Assembly: GCF_007997005.1 (NCBI RefSeq)
Contig: NZ_VOSL01000025.1
Location: 132,001-196,000 of the forward strand
DNA: 64,000 bases
Source of the DNA: Lujinxingia vulgaris
GTDB lineage: Bacteria > Myxococcota_A > Bradymonadia > Bradymonadales > Bradymonadaceae
Reading direction: 5' to 3'
In this document: positions 26,364 through 36,399 of the stretch, piece after piece
Layout: each line of letters starts with the position of its first letter
How positions within the stretch are numbered: position 1 is the stretch's first letter
Program-made: the position numbers and the translations under genes
The notes under the pieces: generated by a model
The model's input: the letters and a program-made list of their open reading frames with translations, nothing else
The model's database searches: none
Told to the model about the DNA's origin: nothing

Positions 26364-28118
26364 TTAGTTCGCGGCTCCCACGAGGTCAGCCAGGGGGTCA
26401 TCGCCGGTGATCATGTCGCGGACCTTCTCGGCGGCGGGGCTGGACTTCTCGTAGAGCTCGATGGTGCCGTTTTCCAGGCCCTCTTCAAGCGCGGTGTCCA
26501 CGTAGTGGCCAGCGCTCTCCAGGGGGTTGACGAAGAGGAAGCGCCAGGGGCCGAGGAACTCGGAGACCTTCTCGGCGCGCAGCTCCGAAGAGAGCTCGGC
26601 GCGCGCGTCGGCTTCAAGCTCGCCGGCGTCTTCGCGCTCTTTGAGGCGGATGACGGCCAGGGTGTTGTCGACGCGGGCGACACGGGGAAGCAGCGCGTCG
26701 TCTTCGCTGAGGTTGAACGTCTCGGTGAGGAGCTCGGTGTTCTGACCAAGTTTGGGGATCTCGTTCCAGCTGCGGCCGAAGTTCATGCCGGCGAGCTGGG
26801 CGCGGAACATGGCCGGGATCTGCTGCCCCTCTTTGTTGAACATGCCGGTGGTGTCGACCGAGAGGCTGTTCCAGAGGGCGGCCTCGGCGCCGGGCTCTTC
26901 GCTTCCTTCGGTTTCGGCGGCGACTTCAGCCTGGATGGCAGCAAGGGCCTCTTCAAGCGAGCTGTCGTCAGCCTGAGCGCGGGCATGGAGGCGCTGCGCC
27001 ATCTGGGCGCCGCGCTCATCGATGAGATCCTGGCGCAGGAGGGTGGAGGCGATGTCGTTTTGCACGTCGCTGAGCTCGGGCACACCGGCTTCTTCGCGCT
27101 CTTCGACTTTGACGAGCATGCGGGCAAAGTCGGTCTCTACTTCGCGGACTTCACCGACCTCGGCGTCTTCGATCGCAGCGGCGATGGCGGCGTCGAGGTT
27201 CTCGGGGGTGGTCCAGTCCATCAGGCCGCCCTGGCTGCGGGCGTAATCCTCGGAGAGATCGGTGGCGACGGCTGCGAAGTCTTCGCCTTGCTCGGTCACG
27301 CGGGTCTTGGCCTGCTCGTAGCGCGCCAGAGCGTCGGCGTCTTCGGCGGCTTCCGCCGGCTTGGTGATGTAGATTCGGCGGATGCGCACGCGCTCGTCCG
27401 TCTCAAACTCGCTGCGGTTCTCTTCAAAGTAGGTGGCGATGCGCTCGGCGTTGTTGGCGACGAACTCGGCGATGGCTTCATCGCTGAGGTCGAGGGCGCC
27501 GGCCAGCGTCTCCTGGGAGAATTTTACGAACTCCAGGTTGATGCGGGTGTTGCGCAGCTCATGAAGCTCTTCCACTTCGGCCGGCGATACGGCGACCTGC
27601 ATATCGAGCATGGCCAGGTACTTGCGGGCGAGGAGCTCGCGACGCTTGAAGGCTTCGTAGCGCTGAAGGGGCACGCTGAGGCCGAACTTCACGTAGCGCT
27701 CGTAGAAGGGGCCGTCGAACTTACCGGTGCGGCCGTAGCTGCTGAGGAACTCAACGTTGCGCGAGCCATCGGTGATGTACTCGGCGAACTCCTCGTCGCT
27801 GACACGCAGGCCGGCGTCTTCGGCGCGGTCGGCGAGCAGGTAGATGGCCAAGACCGCTTTGAGCGCGGTGGCCTGCTGCTCGTAGTAGGTGTCGTCGAGG
27901 GTGGTCGAGCGGTTGGCACCGTAATAGCGGTTGTAGATGACGTTGACATCTTCGGTGAAGATGTCGGTGCCATCGACGCTGGCCATGAGCGCGCGGGAGC
28001 CCGAGGGGCGGCAGCCATCGGCGGGGGCGCCGAAGAAGACCGCGAAGACGACGATCAAGAGACCGACGAGGATGTAAGAGAAGCCGCTTTTGGTGGAGCG
28101 GCGCATTTGATCGAGCAT
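26364..28118 (-). CDS. ppiD: Membrane-anchored peptidyl-prolyl isomerase, PpiD/SurA-like
   Basis: 584 residues. A short basic cytoplasmic start (MLDQMRRSTKSGF) and one transmembrane helix (about 14-31) anchor a large periplasmic chaperone. It has a SurA-N-like helical domain (about 45-215) and a parvulin-type domain (about 250-345, with RRIYI, VTEQGEDFAAVATDLSED, SQGGLMDW). A long C-terminal helical region follows. PpiD-type proteins stand at the Sec exit and help new envelope proteins fold. The parvulin-like region lacks some classic catalytic residues, so chaperone function may dominate. It is divergent from mreB. Confidence 0.85.
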   Translation of the reverse strand: MLDQMRRSTKSGFSYILVGLLIVVFAVFFGAPADGCRPSGSRALMASVDGTDIFTEDVNVIYNRYYGANRSTTLDDTYYEQQATALKAVLAIYLLADRAEDAGLRVSDEEFAEYITDGSRNVEFLSSYGRTGKFDGPFYERYVKFGLSVPLQRYEAFKRRELLARKYLAMLDMQVAVSPAEVEELHELRNTRINLEFVKFSQETLAGALDLSDEAIAEFVANNAERIATYFEENRSEFETDERVRIRRIYITKPAEAAEDADALARYEQAKTRVTEQGEDFAAVATDLSEDYARSQGGLMDWTTPENLDAAIAAAIEDAEVGEVREVETDFARMLVKVEEREEAGVPELSDVQNDIASTLLRQDLIDERGAQMAQRLHARAQADDSSLEEALAAIQAEVAAETEGSEEPGAEAALWNSLSVDTTGMFNKEGQQIPAMFRAQLAGMNFGRSWNEIPKLGQNTELLTETFNLSEDDALLPRVARVDNTLAVIRLKEREDAGELEADARAELSSELRAEKVSEFLGPWRFLFVNPLESAGHYVDTALEEGLENGTIELYEKSSPAAEKVRDMITGDDPLADLVGAAN

Positions 28119-29537
<1,419 letters not shown>

Positions 29538-29580
29538 TGAGGTCGGTGTGGCCTCTTCGTCCAACCCCGTCGTCTAAAGC

Positions 29581-30426
29581 GTGAGCCTACAGATGTTGCT
29601 CGCATGGCTAGAACATCATCGCCGCAAGGTCGTGGCGATGGCGCTGCTCCTGGTGCCGCTGGTGATGTTCGCCACATCTGCCGGTGCGACGCCTGGTAAG
29701 GATGTTGGTGCGCCGGCGCGCTATGCGGCGGTACCGATGGGGTGGACGCAGTCCAAAGTCAGCGCGTTGCTCGGCGTCACAGGTCTCTTCGGAGGGGCCG
29801 GGTCGAGTGAACTTCGTGACGAGAATGCTCGCCTCCAGGCGGAGGTCGATCGTTTGCGGGAGGAGAACACGCGGCTGATCGGTGTGCTCCAGGAGAACGG
29901 GCGGCTGCGCGAGCTCGTCGGGTTTCGCGAACGTCATCCCGAGTACAACCTGATTCCGGCGCGGGTCATCGCGCGTGACACCTCCCCCTTCTTTCGGGTG
30001 TTGAAGGTGGAGATCAGCGCGGATGCGAAGCTCAAGCCGCGGATGCCAGTGGTGAGCGCGCAGGGGGTGGTGGGCCAGGTCCATCAGGTCTTTGAGGGGT
30101 ATGCAGATGTGGTCATCGTCTCGGACCCGCGCAGTCGTATCGATGTAGTGAGCCAACGAAATCGGGCGCAGGGGGTGGTCGAGGGGCTGGGGCATGAGCG
30201 CGACTATCAGGGGCGTATCTCGTATCTCTCGGAGCGCGACGAGGTGGTGGTGGGGGACGTGATGGTGACCAGCGGGATGGGCGGGATTTTTCCGCGGGAG
30301 CTTGTGGTGGGGACGGTCGCGGAGGTTCAGGAGTCGCAGCGGGGGCTGTTTCAGGAGGCGGTGATTTCGCCGTCGGTGGACTTCTCGCGACTGGAAGAAG
30401 TCTTTGTGATCGCCGGGGCGGAGTAG
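29581..30426 (+). CDS. mreC: Rod shape-determining protein MreC
   Basis: Bitopic elongasome scaffold that links MreB to PBP2. 281 residues: basic start, one transmembrane helix (about 18-36), a coiled coil (about 78-108, ENARLQAEVDRLREEN), and a periplasmic beta domain (ARVIARDTSPFFRV, PVVSAQGVVGQV, IVSDPRSRIDVV, VTSGMGGIFPREL). The GTG start is uncertain, with an in-frame ATG at 29593 as an alternative; neither has a clear ribosome site. The gene lies 43 bases after mreB. Confidence 0.94.
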   Translation: MSLQMLLAWLEHHRRKVVAMALLLVPLVMFATSAGATPGKDVGAPARYAAVPMGWTQSKVSALLGVTGLFGGAGSSELRDENARLQAEVDRLREENTRLIGVLQENGRLRELVGFRERHPEYNLIPARVIARDTSPFFRVLKVEISADAKLKPRMPVVSAQGVVGQVHQVFEGYADVVIVSDPRSRIDVVSQRNRAQGVVEGLGHERDYQGRISYLSERDEVVVGDVMVTSGMGGIFPRELVVGTVAEVQESQRGLFQEAVISPSVDFSRLEEVFVIAGAE

Positions 30427-30431
30427 TCAGG

Positions 30432-30947
30432 ATGCCGACGCTGATCGTGGTCGTGGTGGCCTGGCTGATGCTGGTGGTTCAGGGGGCGGTCGGGGGCTGG
30501 TTTGGGGAGTGGTTGGTGCCCCAGCTGGCGATCTCGGTGGTGGTGTTTCTGGGGCTGGAGCGCACGATGGTCGCCGGTGGTGTGGCGCTCTTGATGCTCA
30601 TGTGGCCGGTGGAGTGGTTGGTGGGCGGGGTCGGCGGGATCTACAGCCTGGGGCTGGTGGCGGTGTTCTTTATGATGCAGCTCTTTCGGGGGAGGGTGCA
30701 GGGAAGCTGGGGATTGTCTCGGGGAATTGTGGCGGGGCTGGCGACGCTTGTGCACAGCCTGGTGATGTTGCTCGTGCTCACGCTCTCGGAGTCCGGGGAG
30801 CGGGTGATGGCCTCCATCGCCTGGCAGATGTGGACGAGCTGCGTTGCGACGGCGCTTGCGACCCTTGTGGTGGGGCGAGTGCTCGGGCGCCTGGATCGAT
30901 TGATGGATCCTCGTCGAGGGCGTAACGTGTTGGAGTTCCGGTCCTGA
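30432..30947 (+). CDS. mreD: Rod shape-determining protein MreD
   Basis: Small integral membrane elongasome component. 171 residues, about five to six hydrophobic helices, little else. The assignment rests on size, hydrophobicity and position 5 bases after mreC and before mrdA. GGAGTAGTCAGG supplies the ribosome site at the end of mreC. Confidence 0.88.
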   Translation: MPTLIVVVVAWLMLVVQGAVGGWFGEWLVPQLAISVVVFLGLERTMVAGGVALLMLMWPVEWLVGGVGGIYSLGLVAVFFMMQLFRGRVQGSWGLSRGIVAGLATLVHSLVMLLVLTLSESGERVMASIAWQMWTSCVATALATLVVGRVLGRLDRLMDPRRGRNVLEFRS

Positions 30948-30981
30948 CGCCCCTGGCGAGGATCGATGTGCAGGCAGGCAG

Positions 30982-32907
30982 ATGGCATTAGGCGACCTTC
31001 CAACTCGGGGGAGGCACGGAGAGCTGGCGGAGTACGGCGCGCGCTACGGCTGGGCGCTGGCCATTGTGCTGGTGGCTTTCGGTATCATCGCGCTTCGTCT
31101 GTGGCAGATTCAGGTGATCGAGGGGGAGCGCTACTACCGGGCGGCCACCGAGAACATCATTCGTCAGGTGGAGGTGTCGGCCCCGCGCGGACGTATTCTG
31201 GATCGCTACGGTGTGGCGCTGGCGGAGAATCGCCCCTCGTTTGATGTTTATATGGTGCCGCATATCTTTCGGCGTCACGCGGATGAGGAGGCCTACGGTC
31301 TGCTCAAGCGTTACATGAACCTTTCGGAGGCGGAGCTCGGGCGGATTCGGGGGATGGTGGAGTCGAATCGCGGCGAGGTGCTGTTGCGACGGGATGTGCC
31401 CCGGCTTGAGGTCGCGCGTCTGGAGGAGGATCGGCTGCGTCTCCCCGGCATTGAGGTGCGGGCGACGGCACATCGGCATTATCCTTTGCATCATGTGGGC
31501 GGCCACGCGGTGGGTTTCGTGGCCGAGGTGGGCCGCAATGAGTTGCGGGATCTGCGGGCCTATGGCTACCGACCCAGGGACCGGGTCGGGCGGATGGGGC
31601 TGGAGAGCGCCTTTGAAGAAGTACTTCACGGTTCGCCGGGGCTGGATCGGGTGGTGGTGGATGCCCGGGGGAATCGTCAGGGGGAGTCGCAGACGCGTTT
31701 TCTGATCGGGGAGTACCAGCGCATCGAGCCGGTGGCCGGGCGCGATGTGGTCTCGACGCTGGATGCGGATCTGATGGTCATCATCGATGAGGCGATGAAG
31801 CGACACGCGGCCGGCGCGGTGGTTGCGGTGGACCCGCGGGATGGGTCGGTGAGGGGGCTGTACAGCAAGCCGCACTTCAACCCGAACGCCTGGTCGGGGC
31901 GTCTCTCCGCGATGGAGAAGATGCGCAGCGACAACGACCCCTTTAAACCGATGCTTGATAAAAGCGTGAGCGCGTACTTCCCGGGATCGGTCTATAAGAT
32001 CGTGGGCACGTGGGCGGCGCTGCACGACGGGATCTATGAGCCTCATGACGAGGTGGACTGCCCGGGCTACTACCACTTTGGTGGACGTCGCTGGCGGTGC
32101 CATAAGCGGGGGGGACACGGTGAGGTCGACGCGTATACGTCGATGGCGCAATCGTGTGATGTGTATTTCTATAAGCTGGCCGAAGAGATGGGGATGGACC
32201 GCATGGCGGAGTTCGCGCGGCAGTTCGGATTCGGTGAGCGGACCGGGATACCCATCAATCACGAGTCGGCAGGGCGGATTCCGGACACCGAGTGGTACCG
32301 GAAGTATGGACCTGACGGGTATACGCGAGGGATGGATTTGAACTCCGTACTGGGACAGGGCGATACGTTGACGACGCCCTTGCAGGTGGCGATGGCGTAT
32401 GCGGCGATCGCCAATGGTGGGGATCTCTACTACCCGAGGTTGGTCGAGGCGATTCGTAATCCGAGCGGGGAGGTGGTCTTCGAGTACGAGCCGCGGGTGA
32501 GGAAGAAGGTGGGGATTGACGCGGAGTCGCTGGAGGTGTTGCGCCGGGGGCTGTGGATGGGGGTGGAGGATGATATAGGGACGGCGTCTCGACTTCGGCT
32601 GGATCATGCCGAGGTGGCCGGGAAGACCGGGACTGCGCAGGTCGCCAAGATCGGCGCGGTGAGGGTAGCGAACAGTGATAAAGAGATTCGGCTTCGAGAC
32701 CACGCCTGGTTTGCGGCGTACGCGCCTTATGAGGATCCGGAGCTTGTGCTGGTGGTGTTTTTGGAGCACGCCGGTCACGGTGGGGCGGAGGCGGCGCCGG
32801 TGGCGATGGAGATCTTTGATCGGTATCTGACGCGTCAGCAGGGATTCGATGCGCTGGAGGTTCGGCTGGGGAGCGCGCCGCTTGAGGACGTGGGGGAGGC
32901 GCCATGA
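30982..32907 (+). CDS. mrdA: Penicillin-binding protein 2 (elongation transpeptidase)
   Basis: Class B PBP that cross-links lateral-wall peptidoglycan with RodA. 641 residues. One transmembrane helix (about 25-45) precedes the pedestal domain (APRGRILDRYG, NRPSFDVYMVP) and the transpeptidase domain. The active-site serine is in PGSVYK (SxxK), the second motif in SQSCDVYFYK (SCD in place of SxN), and the third in AGKTGTAQ. The Asp/His/Cys-rich insert DCPGYYHFGG...RCHKRGGH is typical of PBP2. It overlaps mrdB by 4 bases (ATGA). Confidence 0.96.
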   Translation: MALGDLPTRGRHGELAEYGARYGWALAIVLVAFGIIALRLWQIQVIEGERYYRAATENIIRQVEVSAPRGRILDRYGVALAENRPSFDVYMVPHIFRRHADEEAYGLLKRYMNLSEAELGRIRGMVESNRGEVLLRRDVPRLEVARLEEDRLRLPGIEVRATAHRHYPLHHVGGHAVGFVAEVGRNELRDLRAYGYRPRDRVGRMGLESAFEEVLHGSPGLDRVVVDARGNRQGESQTRFLIGEYQRIEPVAGRDVVSTLDADLMVIIDEAMKRHAAGAVVAVDPRDGSVRGLYSKPHFNPNAWSGRLSAMEKMRSDNDPFKPMLDKSVSAYFPGSVYKIVGTWAALHDGIYEPHDEVDCPGYYHFGGRRWRCHKRGGHGEVDAYTSMAQSCDVYFYKLAEEMGMDRMAEFARQFGFGERTGIPINHESAGRIPDTEWYRKYGPDGYTRGMDLNSVLGQGDTLTTPLQVAMAYAAIANGGDLYYPRLVEAIRNPSGEVVFEYEPRVRKKVGIDAESLEVLRRGLWMGVEDDIGTASRLRLDHAEVAGKTGTAQVAKIGAVRVANSDKEIRLRDHAWFAAYAPYEDPELVLVVFLEHAGHGGAEAAPVAMEIFDRYLTRQQGFDALEVRLGSAPLEDVGEAP

Positions 32908-34016
32908 GGATGGGAGCGAAGACAGGTGCGGCGGCGCTGGTCGAGCGTATCGAGTGGCCGCTGGTGATTGTGGTGGTGCTGCTGGCCGCGTTGGGGCTCT
33001 TTAATCTGCGCAACGCCTCGCTCAACTCACCGGCGTCTTTTCATCTGGCGCAGGCGGTCTGGTACATGGTGGGGCTGGGGGCGATTACGGTGGTGACGTT
33101 GATCCACACGCGCTTCTTTCAGCGCTGGGCGTATGTGGGGTTTGGGGCGGTGGTGTTGCTGCTGGTGGCTGTGGCGCTCTTCGGGACGGAGCTCAACGGC
33201 TCGAAGCGCTGGCTGAACTTCGGGGCCTTCCTGGTGCAGCCCTCGGAGTTGTTGAAGCTTGCGGTGATCGTGGTGACGGCGCGCTATTTTAACGATCGCA
33301 ACAAGGAGGGGAGCTATTCGCTGCGGGAGCTTGTGGTGCCCACAGGGATTGTCCTCTCGGGGGTGTTCTGGGTGTTCAATCAGCCGGATCTGGGGACGTC
33401 GCTGGTGATTCTGGCGATCTTCGGGACGATGGTGCTCTTTGAGGGGGTGCGCTGGCAGAGCGTTGTGGCCCTGGCGGTGGCCGGGGTGATCGCGCTGCCG
33501 TTCGGGTATGCGTTCGGGTTGAAGGAGTACCAGCGCGATCGGGTGCTCTCGTTTATGAACCTGGATGCGGACACCCACGGGCAGTCGTGGCAGGTGCGTC
33601 AGTCGATGATCGCGTTTGGTTCGGGGCGTGTCTGGGGGAAGGGGCACGAGGAGGGCACGCAGGTTCAGAAGGGGTTTGTGCCCGAGCATGAGAATGACTT
33701 TATCGCCGCGAACTGGGGGGAGGAGCGCGGGTTTGTGGGGATGCTGCTCTTGCTCGGGTTGTACTTTGCGTTTATCGCCGCGGCGCTCAATGTGTCTCGC
33801 AAGGCGCGGGACCGATACGGAGTGCTGGTGGGGGTGGGGGTCGCCGCGCTCTTCTTCTGGCATACGGTGGTCAACCTGGGGATGGTGACCGGGATGTTGC
33901 CGGTGGTGGGGCTGACGTTGCCGATGCTCAGCTATGGGGGGAGTAGTTTGCTGACGATGATGGTGGCTATCGGGCTGCTCTTTAACGTGAGTTTTCACAG
34001 GCCGTCGTACGGTTAA
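32904..34016 (+). CDS. mrdB: Lipid II polymerase RodA
   Basis: SEDS glycosyltransferase partner of PBP2. 370 residues and about ten transmembrane segments. Motifs: LNGSKRWLNFG, QPSELLKLAVIV, NQPDLGTSLVI, HENDFIAANWGEERGF, and GLTLPMLSYGGSS. It shares ATGA with the end of mrdA, so translation is coupled. It is the second SEDS gene in the window; ftsW at 2411 serves division. Confidence 0.96.
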   Translation: MRMGAKTGAAALVERIEWPLVIVVVLLAALGLFNLRNASLNSPASFHLAQAVWYMVGLGAITVVTLIHTRFFQRWAYVGFGAVVLLLVAVALFGTELNGSKRWLNFGAFLVQPSELLKLAVIVVTARYFNDRNKEGSYSLRELVVPTGIVLSGVFWVFNQPDLGTSLVILAIFGTMVLFEGVRWQSVVALAVAGVIALPFGYAFGLKEYQRDRVLSFMNLDADTHGQSWQVRQSMIAFGSGRVWGKGHEEGTQVQKGFVPEHENDFIAANWGEERGFVGMLLLLGLYFAFIAAALNVSRKARDRYGVLVGVGVAALFFWHTVVNLGMVTGMLPVVGLTLPMLSYGGSSLLTMMVAIGLLFNVSFHRPSYG

Positions 34017-34027
34017 GGGAGTGGTTG

Positions 34028-35662
34028 GTGTCGGAGCATGGTGTGGCGAGTGAAGAGCGCGAGAATCTGCTGTTGCCCGGAGTGGCAAGGTGGGAGGGAG
34101 GGGAGGACGAGCCGATCATCGAGCTTGTCGATGTGTATAAGAGTTTTGGGGATGATCATGTCTTAAAGGGGCTGAGCCTGAAGGTGATGCCGGGGAAGAT
34201 TACGATCATCATCGGGGCGTCGGGCTCGGGGAAGAGCGTGCTGCTCAAGCATATGAACGGGCTGCTTCGGCCGGATAAAGGGACGGTGCGCCTCTTCGGG
34301 CAGGATGTCTCGGAGCTGGGGGACCAGGCGCTCGACCGGCTGCGTAAGCGCGTGGGGACGATGTTTCAGAACTACGCGCTCTTCGACTCGTTGACGGTGC
34401 GGGAGAACGTGGCGTTTGCGCTGGTGGAGCACGGTGCGATGCCGCGGGCCAGGGCCGAGGAGTTGGCAGAGACCCTGATCGAAGAGCTCGATCTGGGGCA
34501 TGCGCTGGACCAGTATCCGGCGACGCTTTCGGGGGGGATGAAGAAGCGGGTGAGTCTGGCGCGGGCGATCGTGTCCAATCCGGAGGTCGTGCTCTTTGAT
34601 GAGCCGACGACCGGGCTCGATCCGGTGATGATGGAGTTTGTGGACAAGCTGATCGAGGAGATCACTCGAAAGTACGCGCTGACCAGCGTGTTGATCAGCC
34701 ATGACCTGGCGACGATCTTTCGCATCGCTGATCAGGTGGCGGTGCTGGCCGAGGGGAAGATCATCTGCGTGGGGCGGCCAGACGAGATTCGCCAGAGCGA
34801 GGATTCACGGGTTCAGGAGCTGATCGGGGGCAAGGCGAAGTCGCAGATCGAGGTGCACGCCTCAGACGGGTCTGAGAAAGCCGAGATGATCGTGCGGATG
34901 GAGGGGGTGCATAAGGGGTGGGGCAAAAATCAGGTGCTGCGCGGGGTGGATTTTGAGGTGCCCCGGGGCAAATTGACCACGTTGATCGGTGGTTCGGGCT
35001 CGGGGAAGAGCGTGATGATGAAGCACCTTCTGGGGTTGCTGAAGGCCGATCGGGGGACGGTGGAGGTTTTTGGTGAGGACCTCTCGAAGCTGAGCGAGGG
35101 GGACCTGCGGGAGTTGCGCACGAAGGTGGGGATGCTCTTTCAGCATGCGGCGCTCTTTGACTCGATGAGCGTGCGGGAGAACGTGGCGTTTCCGCTGGTG
35201 GAGCGTCGGGTGTGCAGTCGTAAGGAGGCTCATGAGCGCACCGATCGACTGCTGGAGCAGCTCAAGTTGATGGAGATCGCCGATCAGGTGCCGGTTCAGA
35301 TCTCCAGCGGGCAGCAGAAGCGGGTGAGTCTGGCGCGGGCGCTGGTGACCGAGCCACAGCTGCTGATCTACGACGAGCCGACCACGGGGCAGGATCCGAT
35401 CATGGCACTCTATGTCGAGGAGATGATCATGGAGGTCCAGGAGAGCTTCGACGTGACGAGCATTGTGATCAGCCACGATATGGCGTCGGCGTTTCGCACC
35501 GCCGACGTGATCGCGATGTTGCATAAGGGGGAGATCATCGCGTGCGGGCCGCCTCAGGTCATCGCGGACGCGGAGGATGAGCGGGTGCGCAACTTCGTGT
35601 ACGCCGCCGACGTTGCCGCACAGGAGCGCGGGGCGGCGTCGCGGCGGGCGGACGAGGGGTGA
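34028..35662 (+). CDS. Tandem-fused MlaF-type ABC ATPase (two nucleotide-binding domains)
   Basis: About 544 residues holding two complete ABC ATPase domains in one chain, each resembling MlaF/Ttg2A, which drives phospholipid transport between the two membranes. Numbering is from the TTG at 34025. Domain 1 (about 31-272): Walker A GASGSGKS (64-71), signature LSGGM, Walker B VVLFDEPTTGLDP, H-loop SHDLAT. Domain 2 (about 288-end): Walker A GGSGSGKS (322-329), signature ISSGQ in place of LSGGQ, Walker B LLIYDEPTTGQDP, SHDMAS. A usual MlaF is ~270 residues and works as a homodimer. The GTG at 34028 fits the AAGGGAG site best. It starts 11 bases after mrdB, so it is probably in the elongasome operon; no MlaE or MlaD gene is nearby. 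Confidence 0.9.
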   Translation: MSEHGVASEERENLLLPGVARWEGGEDEPIIELVDVYKSFGDDHVLKGLSLKVMPGKITIIIGASGSGKSVLLKHMNGLLRPDKGTVRLFGQDVSELGDQALDRLRKRVGTMFQNYALFDSLTVRENVAFALVEHGAMPRARAEELAETLIEELDLGHALDQYPATLSGGMKKRVSLARAIVSNPEVVLFDEPTTGLDPVMMEFVDKLIEEITRKYALTSVLISHDLATIFRIADQVAVLAEGKIICVGRPDEIRQSEDSRVQELIGGKAKSQIEVHASDGSEKAEMIVRMEGVHKGWGKNQVLRGVDFEVPRGKLTTLIGGSGSGKSVMMKHLLGLLKADRGTVEVFGEDLSKLSEGDLRELRTKVGMLFQHAALFDSMSVRENVAFPLVERRVCSRKEAHERTDRLLEQLKLMEIADQVPVQISSGQQKRVSLARALVTEPQLLIYDEPTTGQDPIMALYVEEMIMEVQESFDVTSIVISHDMASAFRTADVIAMLHKGEIIACGPPQVIADAEDERVRNFVYAADVAAQERGAASRRADEG

Positions 35663-35683
35663 GTGGTTCGGGGAGTGGCGGGA

Positions 35684-36019
35684 TCAGGGTGTGCGCGGGG
35701 TGAAGCGGTCGGCATCTCGGACGTTGTACTTTTGAAAGACCTGGTTGAGGGCCTCGTCGAGATCGATGTCGAGGGAGTTGGCCAGGGCCAGCATCACGAA
35801 GAGCATGTCGGCGAGCTCTTCGGCGGGGTTGCCTTTGCCTTCGGTGGACTTGGGGGGCTTGTCGCCGTGGAGGTGATTGAGGGCGCGGGCGAGCTCTCCG
35901 AGCTCTTCGGTGAGCCTGGCGAGGTTGGAGAGGGGGCTGAAGTAGCCTTCGTCCCACTGGTTGATCCAGGCATCAACTCGGGCTTGTAAGTCGGGGAGGG
36001 TTGGGGGAGTTTTTTTCAT
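35684..36019 (-). CDS. MazG-like nucleotide pyrophosphohydrolase
   Basis: 111 residues. All-alpha NTP-PPase fold with the metal-binding pattern LTEELGELARAL and then PAEELADMLFVMLALAN; the acidic residues are all present. MazG-like enzymes hydrolyse non-standard or surplus NTPs to NMP. Single short domain, unlike two-domain E. coli MazG. It is convergent with the MlaF-like gene. Confidence 0.85.
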   Translation of the reverse strand: MKKTPPTLPDLQARVDAWINQWDEGYFSPLSNLARLTEELGELARALNHLHGDKPPKSTEGKGNPAEELADMLFVMLALANSLDIDLDEALNQVFQKYNVRDADRFTPRTP

Positions 36020-36063
36020 GAGGATTCTTAAGGGTTGTGGAAGCTCAAGGTTAAGGAGACGAC

Positions 36064-36396
36064 GTGGCAGGACCGGTGGTAGAGGCGACGCGTTATGTGG
36101 ACGTGTCGGGTGTGGAGGCGGTGAAGGAGGGGGAGGGGACGATTGTGTTTGTGGGGGTGAGGCGTCTGGCGCTCTTTCGGGTGGGGGATGAGGTGCACTG
36201 CATCGAGAACCGCTGTCCGCATGCCGGTGGGTTTCTGGGGCTGGGGCGGGTGGAGGGGTGTCAGGTGCGGTGTCCGCGGCATGACTGGGCGTTTGATTTT
36301 ACCACGGGAGATTGCCTTAGCGACCCCCGCTACGACGTGCGGCGCTATCCGGTGCGCGTCGAGGGGGGCCGGGTGCTGGTAGGCGTGGCGGAGTGA
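36064..36396 (+). CDS. Rieske [2Fe-2S] ferredoxin
   Basis: 110 residues. Cluster-binding motifs CPHAGG and CPRHDW are both intact; the fold order is that of a small NirD-like or dioxygenase-ferredoxin-like protein. The GTG at 36064 has AAGGAG just upstream. No reductase or oxygenase partner is adjacent, so its redox partner is unknown. It converges with the aldehyde dehydrogenase gene, 3 bases apart. Confidence 0.9.
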   Translation: MAGPVVEATRYVDVSGVEAVKEGEGTIVFVGVRRLALFRVGDEVHCIENRCPHAGGFLGLGRVEGCQVRCPRHDWAFDFTTGDCLSDPRYDVRRYPVRVEGGRVLVGVAE

Positions 36397-36399
36397 CGC